From: Streptomyces sp. CA-210063
GTDB lineage: Bacteria > Actinomycetota > Actinomycetes > Streptomycetales > Streptomycetaceae
Assembly (NCBI RefSeq): GCF_024612015.1
Contig: NZ_CP102512.1
Location: 10,106,001 to 10,170,000 of the forward strand
Direction of reading: 5' to 3'
Length of the DNA: 64,000 nt
In this document: piece by piece, positions 34,552-44,642 of the stretch
Numbering within the stretch: the stretch's first letter is position 1
Layout of the letters: every line of letters starts with the position of its first letter
Notes under the pieces: model-generated
Database searches by the model: none
What the model saw: only the letters and a program-made list of their open reading frames with translations
What the model was told of the DNA's origin: nothing
Program-made: the position numbers and the translations under genes

Positions 34552-35730
34552 GTGCACCTCGAATACACGCCCGAGCAGCAGCGGCTGCGCACCGAACTGC
34601 GCGCCTACTTCGCCGAGTTGGTACCGGAGGGCGCCTACACCCGGCACGCCGACCCGGCGGCACAGAAGCGCTTCTACCGCGAGACCATCCGCCGCCTCGG
34701 CACCGACGGCTGGCTCGGCGTGGGCTGGCCGAAGGAGTACGGCGGACGCGGCCTGACCGCCATCGAACAGTTCATCTTCTTCGACGAGGCCGCCCAGGCC
34801 GGGGTCCCGCTGCCGCTGATGGCGCTCAACACCGTCGGCCCGACGATCATGCAGTTCGGCACCGAGGAGCAGAAGTCGTACTTCCTGCCCCGCGTCCTCT
34901 CCGGCGAGATCGACTTCGCCATCGGCTACAGCGAGCCCGACGCCGGCACGGACCTGGCCTCACTGAAGACCCGCGCGGTCAGGGACGGCGACGATTACGT
35001 CGTCAACGGGCAGAAGATCTGGACGACCAACGGCGACACGGCCGACTGGGTGTGGCTAGCGGTCCGCACCGACCCCGACGCCCCGCCCCACAAGGGCATC
35101 ACCATGCTCCTCGTCCCGACCACGGACCCCGGCTACTCCTGCACCCTCATCAACACCCTCGCCTCGCACGACACCACCGCCAGCTACTACGAGAACATCC
35201 GCGTCCCCGTCTCCCGCCGCGTCGGCGAGGAGAACAAGGGCTGGCGCCTGATCACCAACCAGCTCAACCACGAGCGCGTCACCCTCGCCGCCCACGGCAC
35301 CATGGCCATCCGCTCCCTGCACAACGTCCAGCGCTGGGCCATGGAGACAAAACTCGCCGACGGCCGCCGCGTCATCGACCTCCCCTGGGTACGCCGCCGC
35401 CTCGCCCAGACCCACACGAAACTCGACGCCCTCAAACTCCTCAACTGGCGCATGGTCAGCGCCCTCCAGGAGGGCACCCTCACCCCGCAGGACGCCTCCG
35501 CCGTCAAGGTCTACGGCTCCGAGGCCCGCCGCGACGCCTACGCCTGGCTCATGGAGATCGTCGCCACCGCCGGCGCCCTCAAGGAGGGCTCCACCGGCGC
35601 GGTCCTGCACGGCGAACTCGAACGCGGCTACCGCTCGGCCGTCATCTTCACCTTCGGCGGCGGCAACAACGAGATCCAGCGCGAGATCATCTCGTGGATC
35701 GGTCTGGGGATGCCCCGGGTACGGCGTTAG
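34552..35730 (+). CDS. Acyl-CoA dehydrogenase
   Basis: A 392-residue flavoenzyme with the N-terminal helical domain (LGVGWPKEYGGRGLTAIEQF), the middle beta domain (GYSEPDAGTDLASLKTRAV; GQKIWTTNGDTADWVW) and C-terminal helices (GGGNNEIQREIISWIGLGMPR). It oxidises an acyl-CoA thioester in the manner of FadE enzymes of lipid or sterol side-chain breakdown. The GTG at 34552 follows GGAGG by four bases; upstream in-frame codons are not used. It stands alone behind a KstR-like palindrome. Confidence 0.87.
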   Translation: MHLEYTPEQQRLRTELRAYFAELVPEGAYTRHADPAAQKRFYRETIRRLGTDGWLGVGWPKEYGGRGLTAIEQFIFFDEAAQAGVPLPLMALNTVGPTIMQFGTEEQKSYFLPRVLSGEIDFAIGYSEPDAGTDLASLKTRAVRDGDDYVVNGQKIWTTNGDTADWVWLAVRTDPDAPPHKGITMLLVPTTDPGYSCTLINTLASHDTTASYYENIRVPVSRRVGEENKGWRLITNQLNHERVTLAAHGTMAIRSLHNVQRWAMETKLADGRRVIDLPWVRRRLAQTHTKLDALKLLNWRMVSALQEGTLTPQDASAVKVYGSEARRDAYAWLMEIVATAGALKEGSTGAVLHGELERGYRSAVIFTFGGGNNEIQREIISWIGLGMPRVRR

Positions 35731-35891
35731 CCTCCTGTGACCACAGACCTTAGTTGTCACATACCGAGGATGGTTGGCACCGTGATTCTGTGGGATCAGG
35801 ATGACGGCCGAGCCGTGATGCGGCAGTTGGCACTTCGCCGCGAGCACTGGAACGCCGTCGACTGCGACTTCGCGGCGATGGCGGCTCCAAC

Positions 35892-36196
35892 TCAAGATCG
35901 AGAACTTACCGCCTGCCAGGCTGAGAGTTCTCCGCTGGCGCCGCGTCCGAGGTTGCCCGTGGGCGTACACCATCGGCAGCCGCCGTTCTGGCGGGGATCT
36001 TGGAGATGCCGTTCGCGGACTCGAGGGCGGTGGATGACTGATCCCAGATCGTTGTCGTTCTCGTGCAGGCCGGCGGATGCGAGCAGGAATTGGGTCACGG
36101 CCTCGCCGGCGGCGAGTGTGTTCAAGGGCATCACGCTGGGCGCGGTCGGCCTCGGGCTGGTGGGCCCAGCAGCGCGGAACTCGTGTCCGTGCGGCT
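35892..36196 (-). pseudogene. C-terminal remnant, possibly ThiF/E1-like adenylyltransferase
   Basis: A leftward frame reads MPLNTLAAGEAVTQFLLASA, then GLHENDNDLGSVIHRPR and CRWCTPTGNLGRG before a stop. The first block resembles the helix after the catalytic half of ThiF/E1-like enzymes, and Cys-x-x-Cys fits a zinc knuckle. The rest of the gene is missing. The 160 bases between it and the acyl-CoA dehydrogenase stop hold nothing recognisable. Confidence 0.35.
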
Positions 36197-36205
36197 TCGG
36201 ACGGC

Positions 36206-37168
36206 TCAGATCTCCTGGGGCTTGTAGGAGCTGGGTTCGCGCAGGGCGACGCGACCTAGGAGGTCGACGGTTTTGGTGACGCCCTCGACGGGGGCCACAA
36301 GAACGTCCTCGTGCTCGATGCTCAGGACGTCGTCGTAGCCGGCTCGGCGCAGGGCGAGGCAGAAAGCGCGCCAGAACGCGTCGTCGTGGCCGTAGCCGAG
36401 GGTGACGTAGTTCCAGGAGCGTTCCTTGGCGGCCATGACCGGCAGCGTCTCCAGCCTGCTGGTCAGGGCCTGGCGGGAGGGTTCCAGCCGGGTGTCCTTG
36501 GCGTGTACGTGGTAGATCGCCTCGCCCAGGGTCTCGATGGCGGCGAGCGGGTCGGCGCCCATCCACATCAGGTGGCTGGGGTCGAAGTTGGCTCCGACCA
36601 CGGGCCCGACCTCCTCGCGCAGGCGCAGGAGGGTGGGGACGTTGTAGACCGCCTGGTGGGCGTGCATCTCCAGAGCGAGCTTGGGTACGCCCCGGTCACG
36701 GGAGTGGGCGACGAGGTCTCGCCAGTACGGGAGTACGACCTCGGTCCATTGCCAGTCGAGGATCTGTGTGGTCTCCGGCGGCCAGGAGACCGTGATCCAG
36801 TTGGGGTTGGCGTCGCCCGGCCCGCCCGGCAGCCCGGACATCATCACCACGCGGTCGACGCCGAGGAGCGGGGCGAGAGCGATCGTCCTGCGCGCGACCT
36901 GGTCGTGCTCGCGGCCGCTGGGCCCGGGGTGCAGGGGGTTGCCCGAGCAGGTGAGGGCGCTGATCGTGAGCCCTCGGTCGGCGAGCTTGGCCAGCAGTTC
37001 GCGGCGCGCGCCGTCGCTGTCGAGAAGCCGGTCGATGTCGATGTGCGGGGCGGTGGACCAGGCGCCGGTGGCGAACTCCACGTGGTCCAGGCCGAGTTCG
37101 GCGGCCAGGTTCAGGGTCTCGTCGAGCGTGAGGTGCCCGACGCTGTCGGTGTTCAGACCGATCTTCAT
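36206..37168 (-). CDS. Sugar phosphate isomerase/epimerase (IolE-like TIM barrel)
   Basis: A 320-residue xylose-isomerase-like TIM barrel. Metal-binding positions are Glu in ALEMHAH, Asp-His in NFDPSHLMW, His in HVHAKD and Glu in SIEHED. Similar enzymes act on 2-keto-inositol or related keto-sugars. It follows the Gfo/Idh/MocA dehydrogenase gene on the same strand with a gap of 74 bases and probably works on its product. Confidence 0.82.
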   Translation of the reverse strand: MKIGLNTDSVGHLTLDETLNLAAELGLDHVEFATGAWSTAPHIDIDRLLDSDGARRELLAKLADRGLTISALTCSGNPLHPGPSGREHDQVARRTIALAPLLGVDRVVMMSGLPGGPGDANPNWITVSWPPETTQILDWQWTEVVLPYWRDLVAHSRDRGVPKLALEMHAHQAVYNVPTLLRLREEVGPVVGANFDPSHLMWMGADPLAAIETLGEAIYHVHAKDTRLEPSRQALTSRLETLPVMAAKERSWNYVTLGYGHDDAFWRAFCLALRRAGYDDVLSIEHEDVLVAPVEGVTKTVDLLGRVALREPSSYKPQEI

Positions 37169-37242
37169 GATGCGTCCCGTCTGCGGTGTGGCAGGGCGGG
37201 GAGCGGTCGTTCCCCGCTGGTTCGGTGTGCCGGCGGTGGGGG

Positions 37243-38262
37243 TCAGATGTAGAGGGCTGGGCGGTCGGCGAGTTCCACCTCGACGCGGCGGCCTTCGGTC
37301 TGGGCGCGGATGCCCGCCTCGCAGACCGCGGCCACGGCGTAGCCGTCCCAGGCACTGGGGCCGGTGACCTCGCCGCGCCGGGTGGCGTCGATCCATGCCT
37401 GGACCTCGCGGTCGTACGCTTCCTCGAACCGCTCGACGAAGCCGGGGGCGACAGTGCCGCCCCAGCGCCCGCCGGTGCTGACGAGCATGTCGTGCCGGTC
37501 GCCGATGCGGGCGGTGCCGTGCTCGCACACCGCCTCGGCCTGGACCTGGTAGCCGTAGCGGGCGTTGACGTAGATCTCGACGTCGACCAGGGCGCCGCCG
37601 TCGGTTTCGAAGACGACGAACTGCGGATCGGCCAGCCCTTCGGGCGCGTTGCCGGAGGGCCGCGGCCGCAGCACGGTGACGGCGGTGATCTCCTGGCCGA
37701 GCAGCCAGCGGGTGATGTCCATCTCGTGGGTCACGGAGTCGTTGATGAGCATGGCGCTGGTGAAGTCCGGCGGACAGGACGGGTTGCGGTGCCGGTTGTG
37801 CAGCATCAGCGGCCGGCCCAGTTCCCCGCTGTCCAGCAGCGCTTTGAGCTTGATGTACTCGTGGTCGTAACGGCGCATGAAGCCCACCTGCACCCGGCGG
37901 TGCCCGAGCCGCTGCTCGGCCTCCAGCACGCGCAGGGCGGAGGCGGCGTCGGGGGTGAGGGGCTTCTCGCACAGGACGGGCAGGTCGTACTCGAACGCGG
38001 TGAGCAGTGCCGCCTCGTGGGCGATGCCCGGGGAGGCGAGCAGCACCGCGTCGACGTCGGGTGAGGCCATCGCTTCGGCGACGTCGCCGTAGGCCGCGCA
38101 TCCTTCGACGTCGGCGGCGACCGTCTTGGCGCGATCGATGTCGACGTCGACGACGGCGGCCACATGGGCGCCGCTGGTCACCTCGCTGATCCGGCGTACG
38201 TGATCGGCTCCCATGCGGCCGGCGCCGATCACGGCGACTCCAAGGGAGGTGCGGTAGGTCAT
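37243..38262 (-). CDS. Gfo/Idh/MocA oxidoreductase (inositol dehydrogenase-like)
   Basis: A 339-residue NAD(P)-dependent dehydrogenase with the Rossmann motif GAGRMGADH near residue 13, the catalytic EKPL (about residue 98) and the [11 protein letters not shown] motif (Asp/His pair, about 180). It oxidises a polyol such as myo-inositol or scyllo-inositol. With the two TIM barrels and the LacI gene it forms the surviving core of an inositol-like locus. Confidence 0.83.
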   Translation of the reverse strand: MTYRTSLGVAVIGAGRMGADHVRRISEVTSGAHVAAVVDVDIDRAKTVAADVEGCAAYGDVAEAMASPDVDAVLLASPGIAHEAALLTAFEYDLPVLCEKPLTPDAASALRVLEAEQRLGHRRVQVGFMRRYDHEYIKLKALLDSGELGRPLMLHNRHRNPSCPPDFTSAMLINDSVTHEMDITRWLLGQEITAVTVLRPRPSGNAPEGLADPQFVVFETDGGALVDVEIYVNARYGYQVQAEAVCEHGTARIGDRHDMLVSTGGRWGGTVAPGFVERFEEAYDREVQAWIDATRRGEVTGPSAWDGYAVAAVCEAGIRAQTEGRRVEVELADRPALYI

Positions 38263-38357
38263 GTGGTTCCTTGACTTGAGGGTGGGCGATGGCGGTGACG
38301 GTCAGCAGAGGGCCGGCCGAACCCACACGGGTCCGGCCGTGACCTGGGTCGTACGCG

Positions 38358-38985
38358 TCACCGTGTTCCCTTGGCCGCGAACGTGGCGACGGTTGTGACG
38401 TTGGACTTGTCGACGAAGGCCGGGCCGGTCAGCACGGGCGCCACGCCACCGCCGCTGTAGTTGCCGTTGTTCATTGCCGACCGCCGCGCCCGCGACGGTC
38501 TCGTCCTGGCCGAAGTACTCGAGCAGGCCCTGCTTCTGCCAGTCGTCCACACCGGAGTTGAAGCCGACCACGGGTATACCGGCCCGCACTGCCTTGGCCA
38601 CCGTTTCCTTCATGGCATCGGGCTTGGCGAGGGTGACGGCGATGCCGTCGACCTTCTGGTCGATCGCGTTCTGCACCAGATTGGCCTGGTTGCCCCCGTT
38701 CGGGTCGGAGGAGTAGACCAGCTTGATGTTGTCCTTGGCGGCCGCGGCCTGGGCGCCCTTGCGGATGGTGTCCCAGAACGTGTCACCGGGGACCGCGTGG
38801 GTGATCATCGCGATGGTCATGCGGGCGTGGTGGCCTTGCCGGCAGAGACGCCACCGGCGCTCTCCTCCGACTTCTTGCCGCCCGAGCTGCTGGAGCAGCC
38901 GGCGAGTGCCAGGACTGTACTGGCGGCCATGGCCACCAAGACGGTGAATCTGCGGGAGCGGGAGGGGAGCGAGCGGTTCGTTTCG
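38358..38985 (-). pseudogene. Ribose/inositol-type ABC binding protein, frameshifted and internally deleted
   Basis: Three pieces in different frames can be read. A lipoprotein signal TVLVAMAASTVLALAGC and linker ends at a stop near 38818. Then MTIAMITHAVPGDTFWD to YFGQDETVAGAAVGN lies in a second frame. Last, NGNYSGGGVAPVLTGPAFVD to FAAKGTR and a stop lies in a third. The expected middle of about 130 residues is missing near 38470. An intact RbsB-like protein is about 320-350 residues. The importer of this locus is therefore not functional. Confidence 0.8.
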
Positions 38986-39100
38986 GCACCTCACTGTGCT
39001 GACTTGCGGGAAGGGGTGATCCACCGGTGGGACGCAACACATCCCGTTGCGGGTCGGGCGGGGAGCTGTTGGGCGGCCTGCTGTGCGACTCGGGGTGGGA

Positions 39101-39883
39101 TCAGAGGGTGAACGCGGCGCGGAACCGCTCCATTGCGGTGTGACTGTCGCCGGAGGGCCATGCCTCCAGGGCGACCGTGCCGTCGTAGCCGAGGTCGGTG
39201 AGGGCGTAGGCGACGGCCGGATAATTGATCTCTCCGGTGCCGGGTTCGCAGCGGCCGGGCACGTCGGCGACCTGGATCTCTCCGATCAGCCCCGCGCCAT
39301 GCGCGCGGCGGATCAGTTCGATGAGGTTTCCCTCGCCGATCTGGGCGTGGTACAGGTCCAGATTCATCCGCAGACCGGGCCGATCGACTGCCGCGACCAG
39401 GGCGTAGGTGTCGGCGGCCCGCGCGAACGGGACGCCGGGGTGGTCGACGGCGGTGTTGAGGTTCTCCAAGGTGAAGGTGACGCCCGCGCTTTCGCCCAGT
39501 TCGGCCAGGCGGGTGAGCGTGCGGTGGGCGGTGATCCACATGTCGCCGGTGGCCTCGTCGGTCACCGGCACCACGGGCAGGCCATCGCCGTCCAGGCCGG
39601 TGCCGTGCAGGTTGAGCCGGGGGCAGCCAAGATGCTCGGCGGCCTTGATCGACTCCTCGGCTGTGCGCAGGAGTTCGGCTGCGCCGTCCGGGTCGGTCAA
39701 AGTGCCGCGAACGTAGCCGGTCATCGAGGAGAACTCGGCGGGGGTCTGGGCCAGTGCGTTCAGGTCGTGCCGGGTCCAGTCCCAGATCTCCACCTGGAAG
39801 CCGGCCTCGTGGATGCGCCGGGCCCGCTCCTCGATCGGCAGGTCGCGGTAGACCATCTCGGCACAGACCGCCAACGTGTACAT
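39101..39883 (-). CDS. Hydroxypyruvate isomerase-like TIM barrel
   Basis: A 260-residue xylose-isomerase-like protein. Metal ligands are Glu in FTLENLN, Asp in MNLDLYHAQ, Glu/Gln in GEIQVAD and Glu in VALEAW. This pattern is typical of hydroxypyruvate isomerase/OtnI relatives. The ATG at 39883 follows GGAG. It is divergent from the LacI gene, and two AACGTT-centred operators lie in the gap. Confidence 0.82.
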   Translation of the reverse strand: MYTLAVCAEMVYRDLPIEERARRIHEAGFQVEIWDWTRHDLNALAQTPAEFSSMTGYVRGTLTDPDGAAELLRTAEESIKAAEHLGCPRLNLHGTGLDGDGLPVVPVTDEATGDMWITAHRTLTRLAELGESAGVTFTLENLNTAVDHPGVPFARAADTYALVAAVDRPGLRMNLDLYHAQIGEGNLIELIRRAHGAGLIGEIQVADVPGRCEPGTGEINYPAVAYALTDLGYDGTVALEAWPSGDSHTAMERFRAAFTL

Positions 39884-39895
39884 CGCAGCTCCAGA

Positions 39896-39911
39896 CTTAT
39901 AACGTTCTAAG
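39896..39911. promoter_or_regulatory. LacI-type operator 1
   Basis: CTTATAACGTTCTAAG is a 16-base palindrome with one mismatched pair around AACGTT, the usual LacI-family centre. It lies 12 bases before the TIM-barrel start codon. Confidence 0.7.
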
Positions 39912-39976
39912 AGAACAGCAGCAGTACGCCAGGCGCGGAGCAGCCTGTCAAGGGTTTGTGCGGACATTTGATTTAT

Positions 39977-39993
39977 AACGTTGTAACAACGTT
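39977..39993. promoter_or_regulatory. LacI-type operator 2
   Basis: AACGTTG-TAA-CAACGTT is a perfect 7-3-7 palindrome about 70 bases before the LacI start. With operator 1, about 80 bases away, it allows looping and autoregulation. Confidence 0.7.
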
Positions 39994-40064
39994 GACCAGT
40001 GCGTGTCCTGCTTGGCCCGGTCTACGATCACCTCGGAGAAGACCCTCGATCAGGAAGGCCGACG

Positions 40065-41099
40065 GTGCCATCGCGCTCTGCCGTCCCGGACGGAAAGCGG
40101 CCGACGCTCAGCGACCTCGCGGCGCGGGCAGGTGTCTCCGTGCCGCTTGCCTCCATGGTCATGCGCGCTGCCAAGGGGCCCAGCGCGGCAAGTCGCGAGC
40201 GGGTACTGCGGGCCGCGCAGGAGATCGGCTACCGGCCGGACAGCAGGGCCCGCCTCCTGCGCAGCAGCCGCTCGCACCTGGTGGGAGTGCAGTTCGACCT
40301 GCGACAGCCCTTTCACGCCGACATGGTTGAGGCGCTCTACGCCGCGGCGGGGGCGGCCGGCTATCAGATCGCGCTCAGCGCCGTCGCCGCGAGCCGCAGC
40401 GAACAGGAGGCGGTGGAGATGCTGCTCGCCGACCGCTGCGAGGCGCTGATCCTGCTCAGCCCCCATGCCCCGGCGGCCCGGCTGGCAGAACTCGCGGCGC
40501 AGCTTCCCGTCGTCTCCGTGGCCCGCCGGCTGCGTCCGCTCGCCGACGGCGTCGACGTCGTCCGCGCGGACGACGACGAGGGCGCCCGCCAGGCGGTCGA
40601 CCACCTCGTGGCACTGGGCCACCGCGACATCGTCCACATCGACGGGGGCAGGGCGCCGGGCGCGGCCGACCGGCGCCGCGGCTACAAGTCGGCCATGAAG
40701 CACCACGGCCTCACCGACCGCGTCCGCCTCGTGCAGGGCGGGCTGACCGAGGACCACGGCGCCGCAGCCGCCCGGACACTCCTCACCGACTCCTCCCGCC
40801 CCACCGCCGTCCTCGCCTTCAACGACCACTGCGCCATCGGCGTCCTCGACACCTTCCTGCGCGCACAGATCCCGGTGCCCGACGAGATCTCGGTCGTCGG
40901 CTTCGACGACAGCCACCTCGCCCGCCTCGCCCACGTCCAACTCACCACGATCGGGCAAGAAGCCCGCCAACTGGCGCGCCGGGCCGTGAGCCGGGTCGTC
41001 GCCCGGCTGGAGGGCGGGGCGGCGGACGACGAACGAGAAGTCGTCGTCACACCACACCTCGTCATACGAAGCACCACCAGGGCACCTTGCCGCTCCTGA
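40065..41099 (+). CDS. LacI-family transcriptional repressor
   Basis: A 344-residue LacI protein with helix-turn-helix PTLSDLAARAGVSVPLASMV (about residues 11-30), a hinge helix near residues 50-60 and a periplasmic-binding-like sensor domain ending VVVTPHLVIRSTT. The GTG at 40065 follows AGGAAG; a GTG at 39999 would add 22 unlikely residues. It should control the adjacent inositol-like genes through the two AACGTT palindromes. Confidence 0.87.
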   Translation: MPSRSAVPDGKRPTLSDLAARAGVSVPLASMVMRAAKGPSAASRERVLRAAQEIGYRPDSRARLLRSSRSHLVGVQFDLRQPFHADMVEALYAAAGAAGYQIALSAVAASRSEQEAVEMLLADRCEALILLSPHAPAARLAELAAQLPVVSVARRLRPLADGVDVVRADDDEGARQAVDHLVALGHRDIVHIDGGRAPGAADRRRGYKSAMKHHGLTDRVRLVQGGLTEDHGAAAARTLLTDSSRPTAVLAFNDHCAIGVLDTFLRAQIPVPDEISVVGFDDSHLARLAHVQLTTIGQEARQLARRAVSRVVARLEGGAADDEREVVVTPHLVIRSTTRAPCRS

Positions 41100-41162
41100 C
41101 CCGCGCTGCTCCAGTCCCGACTCGTTCTGGTCGAAGTTCCACCGTGACCCCATGAGGAAGTT

Positions 41163-41452
41163 TCATCGTGATTCGTACAGGCCAACGGTTTTGGTGTGAT
41201 GAGCCGTTGGGGTGCTCGCGCAGCTCATCACGGTGATCATTGCGGGGAGATCACCGGTGAAGCCGTGGTCGACCGGCGCCCGCAGGCTGCTGACTAGCCG
41301 GTTCACGACCTTCTTCGGTGACGACAGGCGCTTGCCGCCGCTCGCCTTGAACCCCCGTGATGACCGCCGGCTGTTCCTCGGCCCCCTCGTCCAGACCGAC
41401 GAACCCCAGGTCGGCCACCGCTGCAAGCTCCAGCTCGCGCAGTCGCGCGCAC
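41163..41452 (-). pseudogene. Remnant of a DDE transposase
   Basis: Leftward frames contain LAAVADLGFVGLDEGAEEQ, then KASGGKRLSSPKKVVNRLVS and LRAPVDHGF. This order is that of the last third of Streptomyces DDE transposases (LGFVGLD...K-x-x-NR...RAPVEHGF). A frameshift separates the first two blocks, and the sequence after HGF is unrelated. The remnant lies at the breakpoint that removed the start of the sugar ABC ATPase. Confidence 0.65.
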
Positions 41453-42557
41453 AGCTTCGACGACCTCACCGTGGCGGAGAACATCGCGCTCGTCTCCGGC
41501 TGGCCCACCCGGGCGGGCGCCCGGATCAGCTGGAGGGCGCTGCACGACCGGGTCGCCGCACTGCTGGAGCGGTTCGAGATCGACGCCGACCCCCGCGCCC
41601 TTCTCGGCACCCTGCGGCCTGCCGCCCGCACCATGGTCGCCATCGCACGGGCACTGCAGGAGACAGACCGGGACGACCTCGTCCTGGTCCTCGACGAACC
41701 CACGGCGAGTCTGCCCGAGCACGAGGCGAGCTTCCTTCTGGAGTCCGTACGCCGGCGTGCCGACCAGGGGCAGACGGTGATCCTCGTCAGCCACCGCCTC
41801 AGCGAGGTCATCGCCGTCACCGACGACTACACCGTCCTGCGGGACGGCCGGGTCGCCGGCACCCTCGTGGACCACCGCCCCACGGAGTCACAACTGGTGG
41901 AGCTCATCGCCGGACGCGCACCGGACGAGGCCGTGCGTCCGACCGTGAGCAAGAGCCGGCCCCGCCCGCTGCTCACCGTCACCGACCTGACCGGCGGCCC
42001 GCTCAGTGGTGTTGACCTCGAGGTCGGCGCAGGTGAGATCGTCGGCGTCGCGGGCCTGCTCGGCTCCGGCCGCACCTCGCTGCTGCGCACCCTCTTCGGC
42101 GACCACCGGCCGACCGGCGGCACCATCGAACTCGACGGCAACCAGGTGTCCTTCACCGGCCCCGGCGACGCGATGCGCGCCCGAGTCGCCTACGTCCCCG
42201 AGGACCGGGGCGCCGATGCCGCGTTCGCGGACCTCCCGCTGCGGGCCAACCTCTCGATGTCGGTGCTCGGCCACTACTGGCGGCGGTGGCGCCTGGACCT
42301 CGGGGCCGAACGCCGCGACAGCCAGGACCTCGTGAGCCGTTACGGCGTGAAGGCACCTTCCGTCGAGGCGGCGTTCAGCACCCTGTCCGGCGGTGACCAG
42401 CAGAAGGCCGTACTGGGCCGCTGGCTGCGCCGCGACCCCCAGCTGCTGCTCCTCGACGAGCCCACCCAGGGCGTGGACGTGATGTCCCGCGCCGACATCT
42501 ACACGGTGGTCCGCCGCACCGCTGCCGCCGGCTGCGCGGTCCTCGTCGCCTCCTCCA
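41453..42557 (+). pseudogene. Sugar ABC ATPase (RbsA/MglA type), truncated at both ends
   Basis: The frame enters at SFDDLTVAENIALVSGWP, so the first Walker A and about 90 residues are missing. It still has the first Walker B VLVLDEPTASLPEHEA, the second Walker A GLLGSGRTSLL, the signature LSGGDQQKAVLGRWL and Walker B LLLLDEPTQGVDV. At VLVASS it breaks off into unrelated sequence about 30 residues before the normal end. It would be the ATPase of the sugar importer whose binding protein lies broken at 38.4-39.0 kb. Confidence 0.8.
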
Positions 42558-42559
42558 GC

Positions 42560-42965
42560 CGCCGCGGCGGCGCAGACGCTCACCAGCCGGCTCGATTCCG
42601 AGGTACGCAGGAACCTCGGCCTGTTCTCCCAGGCCGCCGGGATGGTCGCCCTCGCCATCGGCATGCAGACCGCCAGCCTCCCCGTGTTCCTGGTGGCCGG
42701 CATCGTGGCCGGCAGCGGCGCCGGAGTGCTGTTCAAGTCCGCGGTCGGCACCGTCGTCGCCATGGCCACGCCGGCCAAACGCGGTGAAGCCCTCGCCGGG
42801 CTCTTCCTCGTCTCCTACCTGGGCCTCGCCCTGCCCGCGATCGGCCTCGGCATCGCCACCCGCTACACCGCCGTGACGACCGCGATGACGTGGTTCACCG
42901 GTGTCCTGCTCGCCCTGCTCACCACGGCGGGTGCGCTCGCGCGCCGCCGCAGCGGCACCGGCTGA
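42560..42965 (+). pseudogene. C-terminal fragment of an MFS transporter
   Basis: The frame carries VRRNLGLFSQAAGMVALAIG, VFLVAGIVAGSGAGVLFKSA and GLFLVSYLGLALPAIGLGIA, three or four helices typical of the last third of an MFS exporter. It joins the ABC ATPase fragment directly. The N-terminal two thirds are missing. Confidence 0.7.
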
Positions 42966-43169
42966 GCACACCGTTCGCCGCCGGGTCCAAGCCCCATGCG
43001 GCGTCGCCGCGCCCGGCCGACTCGACTGTCCGGTGATGTCGCGGGGGTGCGCCATCAGGTCCAGACCATTGACGTGTACACCGCTTCCGGTTAGCGTCTG
43101 CGCACACGCTTTCCAGGACCAGCCCCCGTGCCCCCACCGTAGTGTTCGGCAAGCCTCGGGAGTTCCTCC

Positions 43170-44627
43170 ATGCGCCCCAAGCGATCATTGTTCGCCGCAC
43201 TTCTGCTGAGTCTCCTGACAACGATGTCAGTCGTCCAGGTCGCTCCGACCGCTTCCGCGGCCGCGGCGGCGACGGTGTGCAACAAGTACTGCGACGCGCG
43301 GGACCCGGCCCTCAGCAGCCAGGACCGCAAACCCGTCACTGCCACGCTCTTCTCGCGCACGTTCGTGCTGCACTTCGATGACGCCGATGCCATGGGCTGG
43401 GCGTCCATAGGCAACGGCAGCCCCGGGGACGAGGTGTGGATGGACCGGTCGTTCGACGGCGGTCGCACCTGGTCCTCGGGCAGCAGGATCGGCGCCACCA
43501 CGATCCCGGCGGGCCAGAGCGGCTGGCGGACCATGATGTACAACGTCGACGACTGGGCGAACCACGGCGTCGGCGCCCTGCGCGCCTGCGGCAAGGCCGC
43601 CGACCGCACCGACATCGTCTGCACGCCCTGGGCCCGCTCCACCTGGAACGCCGCCGACCGGCGCACCGCGGCGGCCACCGCGCAGATGCAGTTCTACGAC
43701 TACGGCACCGGCCTGTTCGACACCACCGGCTGGTGGAACTCCGCCAACGCGCTGCACGCCGTCATCGACAACGCCCGGGTGACCGGCATGCGGAGCTACA
43801 CCTACGCCATCGGCCGCACCTACGACCTGCAGGTCAACGCCCATGCGGGGCAGTTCCGCAATGACTACATCGACGACACCGGATGGTGGGGCCTGACCTG
43901 GATCGCGGCCTACGACCTGACCGGCGACCCCCGCTACCTGGCCACGGCCCGGGCCGACGCGGACTACATGGCCTCCTACTGGGACAACACCTGCGGCGGC
44001 GGGGTGTGGTGGAGCACCGCGAAAACGGTGAAGAACGCCATCCCCAACTCCCTCTACATCGAGCTCAACGCCGCCCTGCACAACCGCATCCCTGGCGACA
44101 CGACGTACCTTCAGCGCGCGAAGGCGGACTGGACCTGGTTCCAGGGCACCGGCATGATCAACTCCGACCGGACGGTGGGCGACGGCATCAGCCTGAGCAC
44201 CTGCAAGAACGGCAACGCCACGGTCTGGTCGTACAACCAGGGCCAGCTGGTCGGCGGTCTGACCGAGCTGTACAAGGCCACGGGCGACTCCTCCGTACTC
44301 ACCGCCGCCCGTCGGATCGCCGACGCCAACACCACCTCCAGCAGGCTCAACACCTCGGCGGGCATCCTCAAGGACCCCTGCGAGAGCGGTGACTGCGGTG
44401 CCGACGGGCCCTCTTTCAAGGGCGCCGACGTACGCGGCCTGGCGAAGCTCAACGTGGTCCTGCCCGACCGCCCCTACACGGCGTACCTCAGGAAGCAGGC
44501 CGCACAGGCCTACGCGTCCGACCGCAACGCGCTCGACCAGTACGGCCTGCGCTGGTACGGCCCCCTGGACAAGACCGACGCCGCCCGCCAGCAGAGTGCC
44601 CTCGATCTGATGAACGCCGCCTCCTGA
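43170..44627 (+). CDS. Secreted glycoside hydrolase family 76 (alpha-1,6-mannanase)
   Basis: A 485-residue secreted protein with a Sec signal (about residues 1-31, ending TASA). A region of about 130 residues with Cys pairs is followed by a GH76 alpha/alpha barrel (about 165-475). The catalytic pair is Asp235-Asp236 in [12 protein letters not shown]76 enzymes cut alpha-1,6-mannan of fungal walls or actinobacterial lipomannan. A GGGAG ribosome site precedes the ATG. A GH64 glucanase follows, so the pair may attack fungal or yeast walls. Confidence 0.87.
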   Translation: MRPKRSLFAALLLSLLTTMSVVQVAPTASAAAAATVCNKYCDARDPALSSQDRKPVTATLFSRTFVLHFDDADAMGWASIGNGSPGDEVWMDRSFDGGRTWSSGSRIGATTIPAGQSGWRTMMYNVDDWANHGVGALRACGKAADRTDIVCTPWARSTWNAADRRTAAATAQMQFYDYGTGLFDTTGWWNSANALHAVIDNARVTGMRSYTYAIGRTYDLQVNAHAGQFRNDYIDDTGWWGLTWIAAYDLTGDPRYLATARADADYMASYWDNTCGGGVWWSTAKTVKNAIPNSLYIELNAALHNRIPGDTTYLQRAKADWTWFQGTGMINSDRTVGDGISLSTCKNGNATVWSYNQGQLVGGLTELYKATGDSSVLTAARRIADANTTSSRLNTSAGILKDPCESGDCGADGPSFKGADVRGLAKLNVVLPDRPYTAYLRKQAAQAYASDRNALDQYGLRWYGPLDKTDAARQQSALDLMNAAS

Positions 44628-44642
44628 CCCCACCAGCCGCCC

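Noticed and set aside
35737..36279. A 180-codon rightward frame after the acyl-CoA dehydrogenase.
   Set aside because: No recognisable content; the coding-like signal in this stretch is on the other strand and is a remnant.
41131..41172. Near-direct repeat GAAGTTCCACCGTGAC / GAAGTTTCATCGTGAT after the LacI gene, considered as an insertion-sequence end.
   Set aside because: It is only 12 of 16 identical and has no inverted partner at the other side of the transposase remnant.
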